Assembly (NCBI RefSeq): GCF_044797955.1
Contig: NZ_CP085211.1
Coordinates: 1,550,001-1,614,000, forward strand
Direction: 5' to 3'
Source of the DNA: Idiomarina seosinensis_A
GTDB lineage: Bacteria > Pseudomonadota > Gammaproteobacteria > Enterobacterales > Alteromonadaceae
DNA: 64,000 nucleotides
Shown piece after piece: positions 1-9,092 of this stretch (within the stretch, counting starts at the first letter, position 1; the number at the start of each line of letters is the position of its first letter). The notes beneath the pieces are model-generated. The model saw only the letters and a program-made list of their open reading frames with translations, was not told the origin of the DNA and did no database searches. Made by a program: the position numbers and the translations under genes.

Positions 1-479
1 CCGATGGTATCTGGCAGCTTGCGGACGAACCCGGTGTGCTCGGTACTGTTTTGCCAAAAAACAGTCTTCGTATCGGCGCCCGGGTACCCCAGCAACTCGT
101 TGACCATGTGGTCGCTCTGACCCTTTCTGATAAGCAATACGCTGTTAGTTTTCGCGACAAAAACGCACAGAATGGATTAGTGACACTGTGGAGTGAGCCT
201 GCCTATGATGACAGCTGGCAGATTAATCAAATTCTCTCTGTACAACCCAGCATAACAATTGAAGGCGCGCTTCATATACCGGCCGGTGCTCTCACCTCAC
301 TCGCGGGCCAGCCAACGGTATTTATCGCCCGCAATGATGAATTCAGACCGGTTGCCGTAGACATCGTTGCTCAACACTCGGACTTTTATGTCGTAGTACC
401 GCAACAAGCGTTTGATGGTCAGCTTGTAACCGAGTCGATTGGGGCGCTCAAAGGTATCTATAGCGACGGGGAGCAGTAA
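1..479 (+). CDS. RND efflux periplasmic adaptor (HlyD family), C-terminal part only
   Basis: The reading frame is open from base 3 to a TAA at 477-479 with no convincing internal start, so this is the tail of a gene beginning before the window; about 158 residues remain. Adaptors of this family bridge the inner-membrane RND pump and the outer-membrane channel. The visible part is beta-rich, as expected of the beta-barrel and membrane-proximal domains. The main support is context: the pump gene starts two bases after this stop. The N-terminal lipoyl/hairpin domains are outside the window, so the family call rests on position and general character rather than a diagnostic motif. Confidence 0.72.
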   Translation, partial: DGIWQLADEPGVLGTVLPKNSLRIGARVPQQLVDHVVALTLSDKQYAVSFRDKNAQNGLVTLWSEPAYDDSWQINQILSVQPSITIEGALHIPAGALTSLAGQPTVFIARNDEFRPVAVDIVAQHSDFYVVVPQQAFDGQLVTESIGALKGIYSDGEQ

Positions 480-481
480 CC

Positions 482-3400
482 ATGGTAAGCAAAGTTCTGG
501 CTTTCTCGTTAAAGAACCGGCTATTCATTTTTGTCCTTTTTGGCCTGCTAATTGGCCTCGGTATTCAGTCGCTGCGAACCTTGCCAGTTGATGCTTTCCC
601 GGAAATTTCTCCGACTCAGGTCAGCATCATACTGCGCGCTCCCGGCATGTCTGCTGAACGGGTCGAAAATCAAGTCACTCATCCGCTGGAAACCGAATTG
701 CTGGGTATTCCACAGCAAAGCATTTTGCGCTCAACAACAAAGTACGGTATCACCTCTATCACTCTGGATTTTGAAGAAGGTACCGATATTTACTGGGCCA
801 GGCAGCAAGTCGCTGAAAAACTTGCCGCTGTGCAGGACCAGTTTCCCGCCTCTATTGAAGGCGGAATGGCGCCCATGAGCACGCCGCTGAGCGAAATGTT
901 CATGTTTACCATCGAAAACGAGGCCCTAAGTTTAACCGAAAAACGGCACTTACTTGACTGGGTCATCAGGCCTGCATTACGAACAGTCGAAGGTGTTGCA
1001 GACGTCACTAACCTGGGGGGCAAAGTCAGAACCTTTGAATTCAGTCCAGATCCGCAGAAGCTCGCCGAAGCCCGGCTTTCGCTAACAAATATTAAAACAG
1101 CCCTCGACGACGCTAACCGGGTCGGCAATCTGGGGCGTGTAGTTATCGGTAGTGAAACCTTCAGCGCGCGGGTTAGTGGTCGTATTGTTAACCTTAACGA
1201 TCTAAAGCAACTTAGCGTAAGTAACGATCAGAACCAGGTTTATTATTTACGACAGCTCGGTGACGTCAGCATCAGTTACTTACCACGTTTTGGTGCTATT
1301 ACAAAAGACGGTAAAGAAGCAGTTGAAGGTTTAGTTGTGGGGCTACGCGGCGCAAATGCAGCTGCTGTTGTCCAGTCGGTCCAGGAAAAGCTGACCCAGC
1401 TGCAACCCAGTCTGCCTCAGGGGACCGAGCTTAACGTATTTTATAATCGAAAAAAGCTGATCGATACGGCAATTGAATCTATCTCTACTGCACTTATGCA
1501 GTCGGTAGTTTTAGTTATCGGTGTGTTAATTTTCTTTTTGCGTAATTTTCGCGCATCGATTCTGGTATCACTATCGATTCCTGTCGCTGCCCTGATGACC
1601 TTTATCAGTCTACAGCTACTGGGACTTTCAGCTAATCTCATGAGCCTCGGCGGATTAGTGATTGCCATTGGTATGATTGTTGATTCCTCTGTCGTACTGA
1701 CCGAAAAAATCGAAAGTCAGCTCACGAAAAATCATAAGTTACCCCTGTTGCATATTATTTTTCGTTCTTGTCAGTCTGTAGCCCCATCCGTTGTCACTGG
1801 CACACTGGTTATTATTCTGGTCTTTTTACCCTTGCTAACCTTAACTGGGCTCGAGGGTAAACTGTTCTCCCCGGTCGCTTTAACAATAGTTATTGCCATT
1901 ACGGCAGCCTTACTGATTGCGCTGACTCTGGTACCGGCACTGGCGTCGCTGTTAATTAAGCCGAAACAACGCAATAACCCGGCGCTGGCTAAAATGCAGC
2001 GCGGTTACCGCCGCTTACTGGCTTCTGCCAGCCAACATAAATCGTTCGTTTTTTTAGCTTTCAGTAGCCTATTTTTGCTGAGTATTTTGAGCTTTGTTAT
2101 GGCCGGAAAAACCTTTATGCCGACCATGGATGAAGGCGACATTATCGTACAACTGGAAAAGGCACCGACTGTTTCCTTGCAGGAATCGATCAATCTGGAC
2201 AAACAAGTTGAAAAAAAATTACTGCAGCAGGTACCTGAAATCGAACAAATCGTGGCCCGCACCGGCTCTGATGAGCTAGGACTGGATCCTATGGGTCTGA
2301 ACGAAACCGATGTCTTTATGGAGCTTAAGCCTCGCTCCGAGTGGCGGTTCGACAGTAAAGACGCGTTAATTTCCGCTATCCGCGAAGTGGTCAGTGAATA
2401 CCCGGGCATGAAAATTAATTTTACACAGCCAATACAAATGAGGATTTCTGAAATGCTCACCGGTAGTACCGGCGCGGTGAGCATCAAAGTGTTTGGTGAC
2501 AATATTAGCCGTCTGTCTGAGTTTGCTAATCGTATCGTCGTTCAGGCTGAAAAAATAAAGGGCAGTGTTGACGTGCAGGCTAGCGTGATAACCGGTGGTG
2601 AGTTTATTGACATCGTTCCTGACATGCAAAAAATGGCTTATTATGGCGTGAGTAAATCACAACTGACCGAATTTGTCGCTTCGCAACTGTCCGGTTTTAC
2701 TACCGATAAAGCCATTGAAGGAAGAGTACGGACGCCTATCACTATTGCCAGTCTCGATAGCGACAGTCGTTACCACGCCTTGCAAACTTTGCGTCAAATG
2801 ACTCTGGTTACTGATACCGGCAACGCCATTGCCCTGGCAGAACTTGCAACGGTGACCACCAGCACCGGCCCGGCGATTATTGAGCGTGAAAATGGTAATC
2901 GCTATGCACTGATTACCAGTAATGTTGAAAATCGCGATATCGTTGGTTTTGTCGAGGAATTAGAGACTCGGGTAACCGAAAACATCCAGCTTGATGCTGG
3001 CTACTTTGTTGAATACGGCGGTGAATTTGAAAATCAGGCGCGCGCAAGCGCAAACCTATTGACGGTTATCCCTGTCGCCCTGCTACTGATCGTTATTTTG
3101 CTCTTCTCATCACTGGGTTCTTTTAGCTTAACGCTAATGGTGTTAACTAACATTCCGTTTGCGCTAAGTGGCGGAGCTATTGCGTTATGGATCAGCGGCG
3201 CTTATATGTCAGTACCCGCCTCGGTCGGGTTTATTGCCTTAATGGGAGTCGCGATACTTAATGGTGTGGTGATGATAAGTCACTTCGAGCAAACTAAGAT
3301 TCACTTTAAGAACTTGCACGAGCTGGTTTATCAAGGCGCTGTCGACCGCTTACGCCCCGTGCTCATTACTGCTGTCACAGCTATTTTTGGTTTATTACCA

Positions 3401-3547
3401 CTGCTAATGGCGGCCGGCCCGGGCTCAGAAATACAAAAACCTCTGGCCATTGTGGTTATCGGCGGCCTGGTTACCGCCACCCTGGCTACGTTGATACTGT
3501 TACCGTTGCTATACCTTATTGCCCACAGAAGGACCACCCATGTCTGA
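482..3547 (+). CDS. CusA/CzcA-type heavy-metal RND efflux pump
   Basis: A 1021-residue inner-membrane proton/substrate antiporter of the HME-RND type. There is one membrane helix near residues 10-30, a large periplasmic domain, a helix bundle around 335-495, a second periplasmic domain, and a final bundle around 855-1015. The fourth-helix motif IGMIVDSSVV carries a single acidic residue (D401), matching the CusA form with one Asp rather than the paired Asp of drug pumps. FMPTMDEGD near 545 is the conserved segment that opens the second periplasmic half in CusA/CzcA. The gene follows the adaptor and overlaps the DUF3240 gene by 8 bases, indicating one operon. The metal, or other substrate, cannot be read from the sequence with confidence. 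No outer-membrane factor or metal regulator lies in the window. Confidence 0.88.
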   Translation: MVSKVLAFSLKNRLFIFVLFGLLIGLGIQSLRTLPVDAFPEISPTQVSIILRAPGMSAERVENQVTHPLETELLGIPQQSILRSTTKYGITSITLDFEEGTDIYWARQQVAEKLAAVQDQFPASIEGGMAPMSTPLSEMFMFTIENEALSLTEKRHLLDWVIRPALRTVEGVADVTNLGGKVRTFEFSPDPQKLAEARLSLTNIKTALDDANRVGNLGRVVIGSETFSARVSGRIVNLNDLKQLSVSNDQNQVYYLRQLGDVSISYLPRFGAITKDGKEAVEGLVVGLRGANAAAVVQSVQEKLTQLQPSLPQGTELNVFYNRKKLIDTAIESISTALMQSVVLVIGVLIFFLRNFRASILVSLSIPVAALMTFISLQLLGLSANLMSLGGLVIAIGMIVDSSVVLTEKIESQLTKNHKLPLLHIIFRSCQSVAPSVVTGTLVIILVFLPLLTLTGLEGKLFSPVALTIVIAITAALLIALTLVPALASLLIKPKQRNNPALAKMQRGYRRLLASASQHKSFVFLAFSSLFLLSILSFVMAGKTFMPTMDEGDIIVQLEKAPTVSLQESINLDKQVEKKLLQQVPEIEQIVARTGSDELGLDPMGLNETDVFMELKPRSEWRFDSKDALISAIREVVSEYPGMKINFTQPIQMRISEMLTGSTGAVSIKVFGDNISRLSEFANRIVVQAEKIKGSVDVQASVITGGEFIDIVPDMQKMAYYGVSKSQLTEFVASQLSGFTTDKAIEGRVRTPITIASLDSDSRYHALQTLRQMTLVTDTGNAIALAELATVTTSTGPAIIERENGNRYALITSNVENRDIVGFVEELETRVTENIQLDAGYFVEYGGEFENQARASANLLTVIPVALLLIVILLFSSLGSFSLTLMVLTNIPFALSGGAIALWISGAYMSVPASVGFIALMGVAILNGVVMISHFEQTKIHFKNLHELVYQGAVDRLRPVLITAVTAIFGLLPLLMAAGPGSEIQKPLAIVVIGGLVTATLATLILLPLLYLIAHRRTTHV

Positions 3548-3848
3548 ACGACTGATTAAATTGTACTTCACCGGTGAACAGCGTCCTGACATTGTTGATG
3601 CTCTCATGCAAGTCGATAACCTTAGTGGCTTTACCCTTTATGCGATTGAAGGTTTTAGTCACCGCCAGGATCGCTTTGACCTTGACGAACAGATCAGAGG
3701 CTCGCGCTCGATGTACAGCGCCGAAGTCATTTGTAACGACAAAACCTTTACAGAGATTAAAGCCTCTCTGAAAAAACTCAACTTTAATGAGCCGCTGCGT
3801 TATTACGTTACTGAATTGTCTGAACAGGGCTGTATAGAAGCCAATTAG
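3540..3848 (+). CDS. DUF3240 family protein linked to the RND pump
   Basis: A 102-residue soluble protein of the DUF3240 type, a family commonly found beside heavy-metal RND pumps and resembling small PII/CutA-like alpha-beta folds. The ATG at 3540 lies inside the end of the pump gene and overlaps it by 8 bases, so translation is probably coupled. An upstream in-frame start at 3519 would extend deeper into the pump gene and is less likely. No catalytic motif is visible. A regulatory or sensing role for the pump is a guess from context. Confidence 0.75.
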   Translation: MSERLIKLYFTGEQRPDIVDALMQVDNLSGFTLYAIEGFSHRQDRFDLDEQIRGSRSMYSAEVICNDKTFTEIKASLKKLNFNEPLRYYVTELSEQGCIEAN

Positions 3849-3856
3849 GGCGTTCG

Positions 3857-4453
3857 CTAATCAACCCGGCTTTTACCAAGCCCTGCACTGATAGTCAGCT
3901 GCAGGGCATCAGCCGGCTTCATATCCAGGGACTGAGTACAGTCGCGCGGGACAATCACCATATAACCGCCGACCATGTAGCTCATGGGTAAAAAAACAGC
4001 GACTTGATCATCACCAAGTATTTTCGAAAAACGATCATTTTTATTACCGCCTGTTTTGGTGACGATACCAATAACCCGGGTATTCGTTCCCGGTAAAGTC
4101 ACCATTACCACCGACTCATCAGCAAAGTCCTTACCGGACATCATTTCGAAAATATCATTGACGGTGCCGTACAAACTGCGCAGTAACGGCAGTTTATTCA
4201 TGAAAATCCCCGGTAATTGCCAGACCCAGTTAATCATGCGCCAGCGGGCACTGTAGCCAATTAATGCCGCGATGAATAAAAAACTGATAAAGGCCAGGCC
4301 GGGGAAGTAATAAGTTTCACCTAAGATAGCCAGCCAGATCGGACTTAACCAGGCCTCAATGGTGACCAGTAGCCACTGCACAAGAAATATCGTAACAATG
4401 ATCGGGAGTAAAATGGCAAAGCCTTTCAGCATCGACTGAATAATGGTTTTCAT
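3857..4453 (-). CDS. DUF502 family membrane protein
   Basis: A 198-residue protein with two strong hydrophobic segments near residues 8-32 and 48-68, followed by a soluble domain containing VTLPGTNTRVIGIVTK and a conserved FLPMSYMVGGY segment typical of DUF502. Function is unknown for the family. It converges on the DUF3240 gene with only eight bases between the stops and no hairpin there. It lies downstream of the diguanylate cyclase gene's 3' end on the same strand but is separated by about 90 bases. Confidence 0.8.
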   Translation of the reverse strand: MKTIIQSMLKGFAILLPIIVTIFLVQWLLVTIEAWLSPIWLAILGETYYFPGLAFISFLFIAALIGYSARWRMINWVWQLPGIFMNKLPLLRSLYGTVNDIFEMMSGKDFADESVVMVTLPGTNTRVIGIVTKTGGNKNDRFSKILGDDQVAVFLPMSYMVGGYMVIVPRDCTQSLDMKPADALQLTISAGLGKSRVD

Positions 4454-4543
4454 CGCAACGTTCTCATTTTATTTACGGCATAAAGCCTGAACCTAGCACT
4501 GGTTAACGAGAAATGCATGGAATTTACTCTTTTTAGTACAGCT

Positions 4544-6439
4544 TCAGAACTCGAAAACCACAGCATTACGGCCTTTATGTTTTGCCTTATAAAGCTGTTT
4601 ATCTGCACGGCGAATAGCCTCGGCAGGCGCTTCTCCTGGGCGAATAGGCGCAGCCCCGATACTGATGGTTAAAACGGAGTTTGCCGCTTGTTTATATTGA
4701 TGTTCAATACCCAGTTGCGCAACCGCCTCGCGCAGCGCATTAAGCTGCTGCTCAAGTTCAGCGGCGCTGGCTGCCGGTAAAATAATGGCGAGTTCTTCAC
4801 CACCATAGCGGTAAACTTTAAGTGGTGTCTTTTGTTGTAAACAAGCGGCGATTTTTTTCAATGCTTGATCACCAGCATCATGACCGTAATTATCATTATA
4901 GGGTTTAAATTCATCGATATCGGACAGCATCAGATAATCGCCCCTGGATTCTTTGGTCGCTGCCAGCAAATCACGATCAAACGCGCGACGGTTAAATAAC
5001 CCTGTTAACCCATCCAGATGGGCTAAAGCGTCCAGTTGCCTGTTAGCGGCAGCCAGTTCAGCCGTACGGGTCTCAACCTGACGTTCAAGCTCCTGTTGCG
5101 CGGCGATAAATCGACCGGCCATGTGTTTGAAGGCTGTAAGAGCTTGTCTTACTTCTCCTTTTGCTTTGATATTGGCCGGCTGATTATCCAGCACATCCTG
5201 ATAATTACGCTGCCCCATCATGGAGGCAACTTTCGCTACCACACGCAAAGGTTTCGAGACTTCCTGATTGATCAGCCAATAAACGATTAACAAAATCAAT
5301 AACACTAAACCAATCCCGGCTGCAACCAGCTTAACCGGCAATACCAGTGCTTGTTTTTTTATTTCACTTTGCGGATAAAGAGTTACGTACCACCAGTTAG
5401 GGCCTTTAATTTTATTAATAATGGCGACATGTTCAGGAAGGCTTGATTCTAACACTCTCGGGGTCTGTGTTAACTTACCCTCACCAATAATCTGACTAAC
5501 GGCTTGATACAGGGGTTCATCATAATTTTCCGGTACTAAGGTATTATGGTCAGTCATATCACTGGTGGATAAATTTGAAGCTGCAATTAGTGCCCCTTGC
5601 TGATTAAGCACCATGTGCTCCGAATTGGGCCGTTTTTTCTCGGTTAAATCGCTGAGCAGCTGATCTAAATTGACATCAAAACTGGCATTCACCAGATGTC
5701 GGCCATTCAAATCAACAGGGCGCTGATAGGTGATGGTCCAGAGACCGGCCGAAATATCGTGGTAAAGCCCGGTCCAGTTAGGCTCCCGGTCTGGGTTTTC
5801 ACTAAGTAATGTGGACTTAACCACGGAATAATCGGTAATAATCAGCCCTTTATCAGCCAACAGGCCCCAGGGGTGGCTTTGAGAATATACGATTAAGATA
5901 TTTTCGGGCATTGAAAAATGAGTATTGGCCACTTCGTTTTGCCAGGCCGGAGCCAGAGCATCCAGGGTCATTTGTGCTGCGATGGTACGCCCTTTCAATT
6001 CCTGACTTATGGGTTCGTCACGGGGCCCCAGGAACGCCGACAGGTGCTGAAAGTAATGACCATTAACTTCGACGCCCTGATCAAATTCCGGTTTTAACCG
6101 AAACACCCCATCCGATGTTTGCTGGTACCAGTTATTAAACTTTTCCACGCTCGATGGTTTGTCATGCAGCAGCTGATAACGCGAAATAAACTGCCGCGTC
6201 AGAATTTCGCCGTGTTGTTCAATACGATTAAAAAGTTGCTGATTTCTTGTCAGGGTCGGCGACAGATCTTGCTGTAAAACCTCAATGACTCGTTGCTTGG
6301 CGTTTTCATAGGTGGTCAGAAAAGTGGCGGCCGAGGCGACAACAACAATTGATATAGCCGCAAGACTTATTTTTGTAAGCAATGCCGTTGTTAAGCGTTG
6401 CCGATGATGCAGTCGTCTTTGTCGTTTGCGCCGTTCCAT
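4544..6439 (-). CDS. Membrane-bound GGDEF diguanylate cyclase with periplasmic sensor domain
   Basis: A 631-residue protein predicted to make c-di-GMP at the inner membrane. Helix one is near residues 20-45. A Cache-like periplasmic domain follows to about 340, a second helix at about 350-372, a HAMP-like linker, a short coiled coil, and a GGDEF domain at about 470-630 opening with HLDGLTGLFNRRAFD. The signature reads GGEEL (546-550) rather than GGDEF or GGEEF. There is no RxxD inhibitory site five residues before it, so product feedback is probably absent. The frame is open up to 6580, but that would run into the divergent peptidase gene. The ATG at 6439 has a GGAA ribosome site eight bases upstream and a positively charged start typical of a membrane protein. 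Confidence 0.87.
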   Translation of the reverse strand: MERRKRQRRLHHRQRLTTALLTKISLAAISIVVVASAATFLTTYENAKQRVIEVLQQDLSPTLTRNQQLFNRIEQHGEILTRQFISRYQLLHDKPSSVEKFNNWYQQTSDGVFRLKPEFDQGVEVNGHYFQHLSAFLGPRDEPISQELKGRTIAAQMTLDALAPAWQNEVANTHFSMPENILIVYSQSHPWGLLADKGLIITDYSVVKSTLLSENPDREPNWTGLYHDISAGLWTITYQRPVDLNGRHLVNASFDVNLDQLLSDLTEKKRPNSEHMVLNQQGALIAASNLSTSDMTDHNTLVPENYDEPLYQAVSQIIGEGKLTQTPRVLESSLPEHVAIINKIKGPNWWYVTLYPQSEIKKQALVLPVKLVAAGIGLVLLILLIVYWLINQEVSKPLRVVAKVASMMGQRNYQDVLDNQPANIKAKGEVRQALTAFKHMAGRFIAAQQELERQVETRTAELAAANRQLDALAHLDGLTGLFNRRAFDRDLLAATKESRGDYLMLSDIDEFKPYNDNYGHDAGDQALKKIAACLQQKTPLKVYRYGGEELAIILPAASAAELEQQLNALREAVAQLGIEHQYKQAANSVLTISIGAAPIRPGEAPAEAIRRADKQLYKAKHKGRNAVVFEF

Positions 6440-6574
6440 GGAGTTTCCGGTAGCATGATAAGGGTCAGAAGATAGGATAATTACAGCATACCGCAAGTTA
6501 GCTGATTGATTAACCAGAATAATTGCCGCATGATTATTATTCGTTAATTTTAAAAAAATGTTAAGGTCTATGCC

Positions 6575-7957
6575 GTGCAAAACTTTGCCAAAAAAACTGC
6601 GCTTCTTGGTCCGGCGCTGCTTACTTTTTTCTTTTCACTGACCGCTAATATTGCCTCCGCAGAGCCGGCACAGGGTTCCCGCATTAAATCGGCCAGTCAG
6701 TTTCAGGTGTTGCCTCACCGTCAGCGGGTTGCTCCTCAGAACCGGCTTTTAAATGAACGATTAGAACATTTGCTACCCGATCTTATGCAGCAGGCAAAGC
6801 TGGATATGTGGCTGGTCATTAACCGCGAATACGCAGAAGATCCAGTTTACTTTTCCTTGGTACCACAACCCACCTTTGCTGCCCGTCGCACAACCATGCT
6901 GGTATTTAATCGCCTTGAGGATGGAAGCGTGGAAAAGCTGTCGGTTAATACATACCCGTTTGGCGATCCGTATCAGTCTTATTGGTCTGGCGGAGACATT
7001 GACGCCCAGTGGCAGGCATTGGCTCAGCTGATCGAAGAAAAAAAGCCTGACACCATTGGTATTAACCAATCAACCCACTGGCCCGAGGCTGACGGTCTGA
7101 CAAAGGGCCTGTACGATCGGCTAACCGCTGCATTACCTGATCGCTATGTCGAGCGTTTACAGCCGGCAGAGCAACTCGTGGTGCGCTGGCTGGAAACCCG
7201 GACCCAAAGCGAGTTAAGCATTTTAAGCACCGCGGTGTCGCTGGCCCGTGGCGTTATTGCTGAAGCTTTTAGTGCCAGCACTATTACCCCCGATGCAACA
7301 ACCACTGATGATGTTGCCTGGTATATACGCCAACGTTTTGAGGAGCTCGGATTAGATGCCTGGTTTATGCCCTACGTAACCTTTCAACGCGCCGGCAACC
7401 AATGCACTGAGGACATGCCGTTTTGCAGTGCAGGTAAAGGCCTGATAAAACGTGGTGATGTTTTACACACGGACGTGGGTATTTGTTATCTGAGCCAGTG
7501 TACCGATACGCAAGAAATGGCTTACGTGTTAAAGCTTAACGAACAAAGTGCTCCTGATGGCTTAAAAAATGCCTTACGAACAGGCAATAAATGGCAGGAT
7601 TTGTTGACTCAGGAGTTTATTACCGGCCGCAGTGGTAATGAAATTCTGGCCGCCACGCGAAGCGCCAGCCAGCAAGCCAATATTGACAGCAGTACTTACA
7701 CTCATCCCATTGGTTTTTTTGGGCATGCTCCGGGACCAACCATCGGTATGTGGGATAACCAGGGGTCGACAAAGATTAAAGGAGACTGGCTGTTATACCC
7801 GGACACCGCCTACGCCATTGAAGGCAACATTAAACAGGTACTGCCCGAGTGGGATAACCAAACAGTACAGATCATGTTGGAACAAACCGCATACTTTGAC
7901 GGCAGTGAGGTTATTTATGCAGCGGGTAGACAGACACAGTGGCACCTGATTAGGTGA
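6575..7957 (+). CDS. Secreted M24 family metallopeptidase (Xaa-Pro aminopeptidase-like)
   Basis: A 460-residue peptidase with an N-terminal signal peptide (hydrophobic residues 8-28, likely cleavage after ASA). The pita-bread fold metal ligands are visible in order: Asp in LHTDVG, Asp in CTDTQ, His in FGHAPGPTIG, Glu in AIEGN and Glu in MLEQT. The family removes N-terminal residues, often before proline, using two metal ions; a periplasmic location is inferred here. Four cysteines cluster next to the metal site (NQC, PFC, GIC, SQC), consistent with disulfides in an exported enzyme. The GTG start at 6575 is supported by AAGG eight bases upstream. It is transcribed away from the diguanylate cyclase gene. 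Confidence 0.86.
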   Translation: MQNFAKKTALLGPALLTFFFSLTANIASAEPAQGSRIKSASQFQVLPHRQRVAPQNRLLNERLEHLLPDLMQQAKLDMWLVINREYAEDPVYFSLVPQPTFAARRTTMLVFNRLEDGSVEKLSVNTYPFGDPYQSYWSGGDIDAQWQALAQLIEEKKPDTIGINQSTHWPEADGLTKGLYDRLTAALPDRYVERLQPAEQLVVRWLETRTQSELSILSTAVSLARGVIAEAFSASTITPDATTTDDVAWYIRQRFEELGLDAWFMPYVTFQRAGNQCTEDMPFCSAGKGLIKRGDVLHTDVGICYLSQCTDTQEMAYVLKLNEQSAPDGLKNALRTGNKWQDLLTQEFITGRSGNEILAATRSASQQANIDSSTYTHPIGFFGHAPGPTIGMWDNQGSTKIKGDWLLYPDTAYAIEGNIKQVLPEWDNQTVQIMLEQTAYFDGSEVIYAAGRQTQWHLIR

Positions 7958-8048
7958 CCAGGCTAACGGCACAACTGACGCCAAAATTTGCAACTTTAAA
8001 CTGGCGTGTCTACCTTATAACCTAGCCACATTAAATAAGGAGCTTATT

Positions 8049-8243
8049 ATGATGGGTCACGAAATGTTTGCCGGCATGGGCTTTCTATGGATGTTGTTCA
8101 TTGGCTTATTGCTGGTCATTCCCACTTGGCGAATCTGTCAGCGAATCGGCTATCCGGGTCCCCTGGGCTTACTAATTCTGGTACCAATTGCCAATATTGT
8201 GCTACTGTATTTCATTGCCTTTTCACGCTGGAAACGCTTGTAA
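8049..8243 (+). CDS. Small membrane protein of unknown function
   Basis: A 64-residue protein made of two hydrophobic helices (about 10-27 and 38-57) joined by a short loop containing RIGYPGPLG, and ending in a basic WKRL tail. It has a good ribosome site (AAGGAG, 8037-8042) six bases before the ATG at 8049; a second ATG follows directly at 8052. The sirtuin gene begins about 20-40 bases downstream in the same frame, so they may share a transcript. I do not recognise a named family. Confidence 0.7.
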   Translation: MMGHEMFAGMGFLWMLFIGLLLVIPTWRICQRIGYPGPLGLLILVPIANIVLLYFIAFSRWKRL

Positions 8244-8282
8244 GAAAGCCAACAGGAGTGCCTCATTAGCGCTAGCAGTATC

Positions 8283-9077
8283 GTGCAGGAGCAACAACAG
8301 CTCCGCCAATTTCTTAAACAAAACCATCCTGTAACAGTACTCACCGGGGCGGGCCTAAGCACCGCCTCGGGCATTCCCGACTACCGTGACAGTCAGGGTA
8401 ACTGGAAAATTTCTCCTCCCGTTCAGCACCGTGATTTTATGCAAGATGAGCAGCTACGCAAGCGTTACTGGGCTCGTGCACTGCACGGTTGGCCAGTGCT
8501 TTATCATGCACAGCCTAATAAAGCACATTATGCGCTGGCACAAATGCAAGGCGCTGGCGAAATCGGTACCATCATTACTCAGAATGTTGACGGCTTGCAC
8601 CAAAAAGCAGGCGCCACTGACGTTATCAATCTGCACGGTTATGCCAATGAAATGATCTGTATGAGCTGCGGTGCAAAGTCGCCGCGACTGGATATGCACG
8701 AGCGTTGCCTGGCACTCAATCCCCAATTTGCCGACATGGCCGCGGCTCCTCTTCCCGATGGCGATGCTGATATTGAAGCTGACTTTGACCAGTTTGTTAT
8801 TGCTGATTGCTTAAACTGTGGTGGTATTTTAAAGCCTGATGTTGTTTATTTTGGCGATACCGTACCCAAGACTCGAGTGGCCGAAGCTAAACAAGCACTG
8901 GACAGCAGCAGTGGCTTGTTGGTTATCGGTTCTTCATTGATGGTCTTTTCCGGCTATCGCTTTGCTCGCCAGGCGCACGCAAAAGGCCAGCCGATCGCCC
9001 TGCTGACCCGCGGTAAAACACGCGCCGATGACCTCGCCACGATAAAACTGGATGTGGATATCAGTGCTGTGCTTTAG
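8283..9077 (+). CDS. Sir2-family NAD-dependent protein deacylase
   Basis: A sirtuin of 264 residues counted from GTG 8283. It shows GAGLSTASGIPDYRD (22-36) for NAD binding, TQNVDGLH (99-106), catalytic His118 in NLHGY, and zinc cysteines in two CxxC pairs (126/129 and 176/179). The long insert between the two pairs, about 46 residues, is typical of one bacterial subgroup. Sirtuins remove acyl groups from lysine using NAD. The start is uncertain. GTG 8283 has no ribosome site, while a strong AGGAG (8254-8258) sits six bases before an in-frame ATT at 8265, which would add six residues. No ATG or TTG exists between the upstream stop and GTG 8283. Confidence 0.93.
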   Translation: MQEQQQLRQFLKQNHPVTVLTGAGLSTASGIPDYRDSQGNWKISPPVQHRDFMQDEQLRKRYWARALHGWPVLYHAQPNKAHYALAQMQGAGEIGTIITQNVDGLHQKAGATDVINLHGYANEMICMSCGAKSPRLDMHERCLALNPQFADMAAAPLPDGDADIEADFDQFVIADCLNCGGILKPDVVYFGDTVPKTRVAEAKQALDSSSGLLVIGSSLMVFSGYRFARQAHAKGQPIALLTRGKTRADDLATIKLDVDISAVL

Positions 9078-9092
9078 CAAACAACGGAAAAA

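Noticed and set aside
2005..2502. Long antisense open frames inside the RND pump genes
   Set aside because: They lie opposite a strongly conserved coding frame, have no ribosome site and give low-complexity, non-family proteins.
6440..6580. N-terminal extension of the membrane diguanylate cyclase
   Set aside because: It would overlap the start of the divergent peptidase gene, and the internal ATG at 6439 has a ribosome site and a normal membrane-protein N-terminus.
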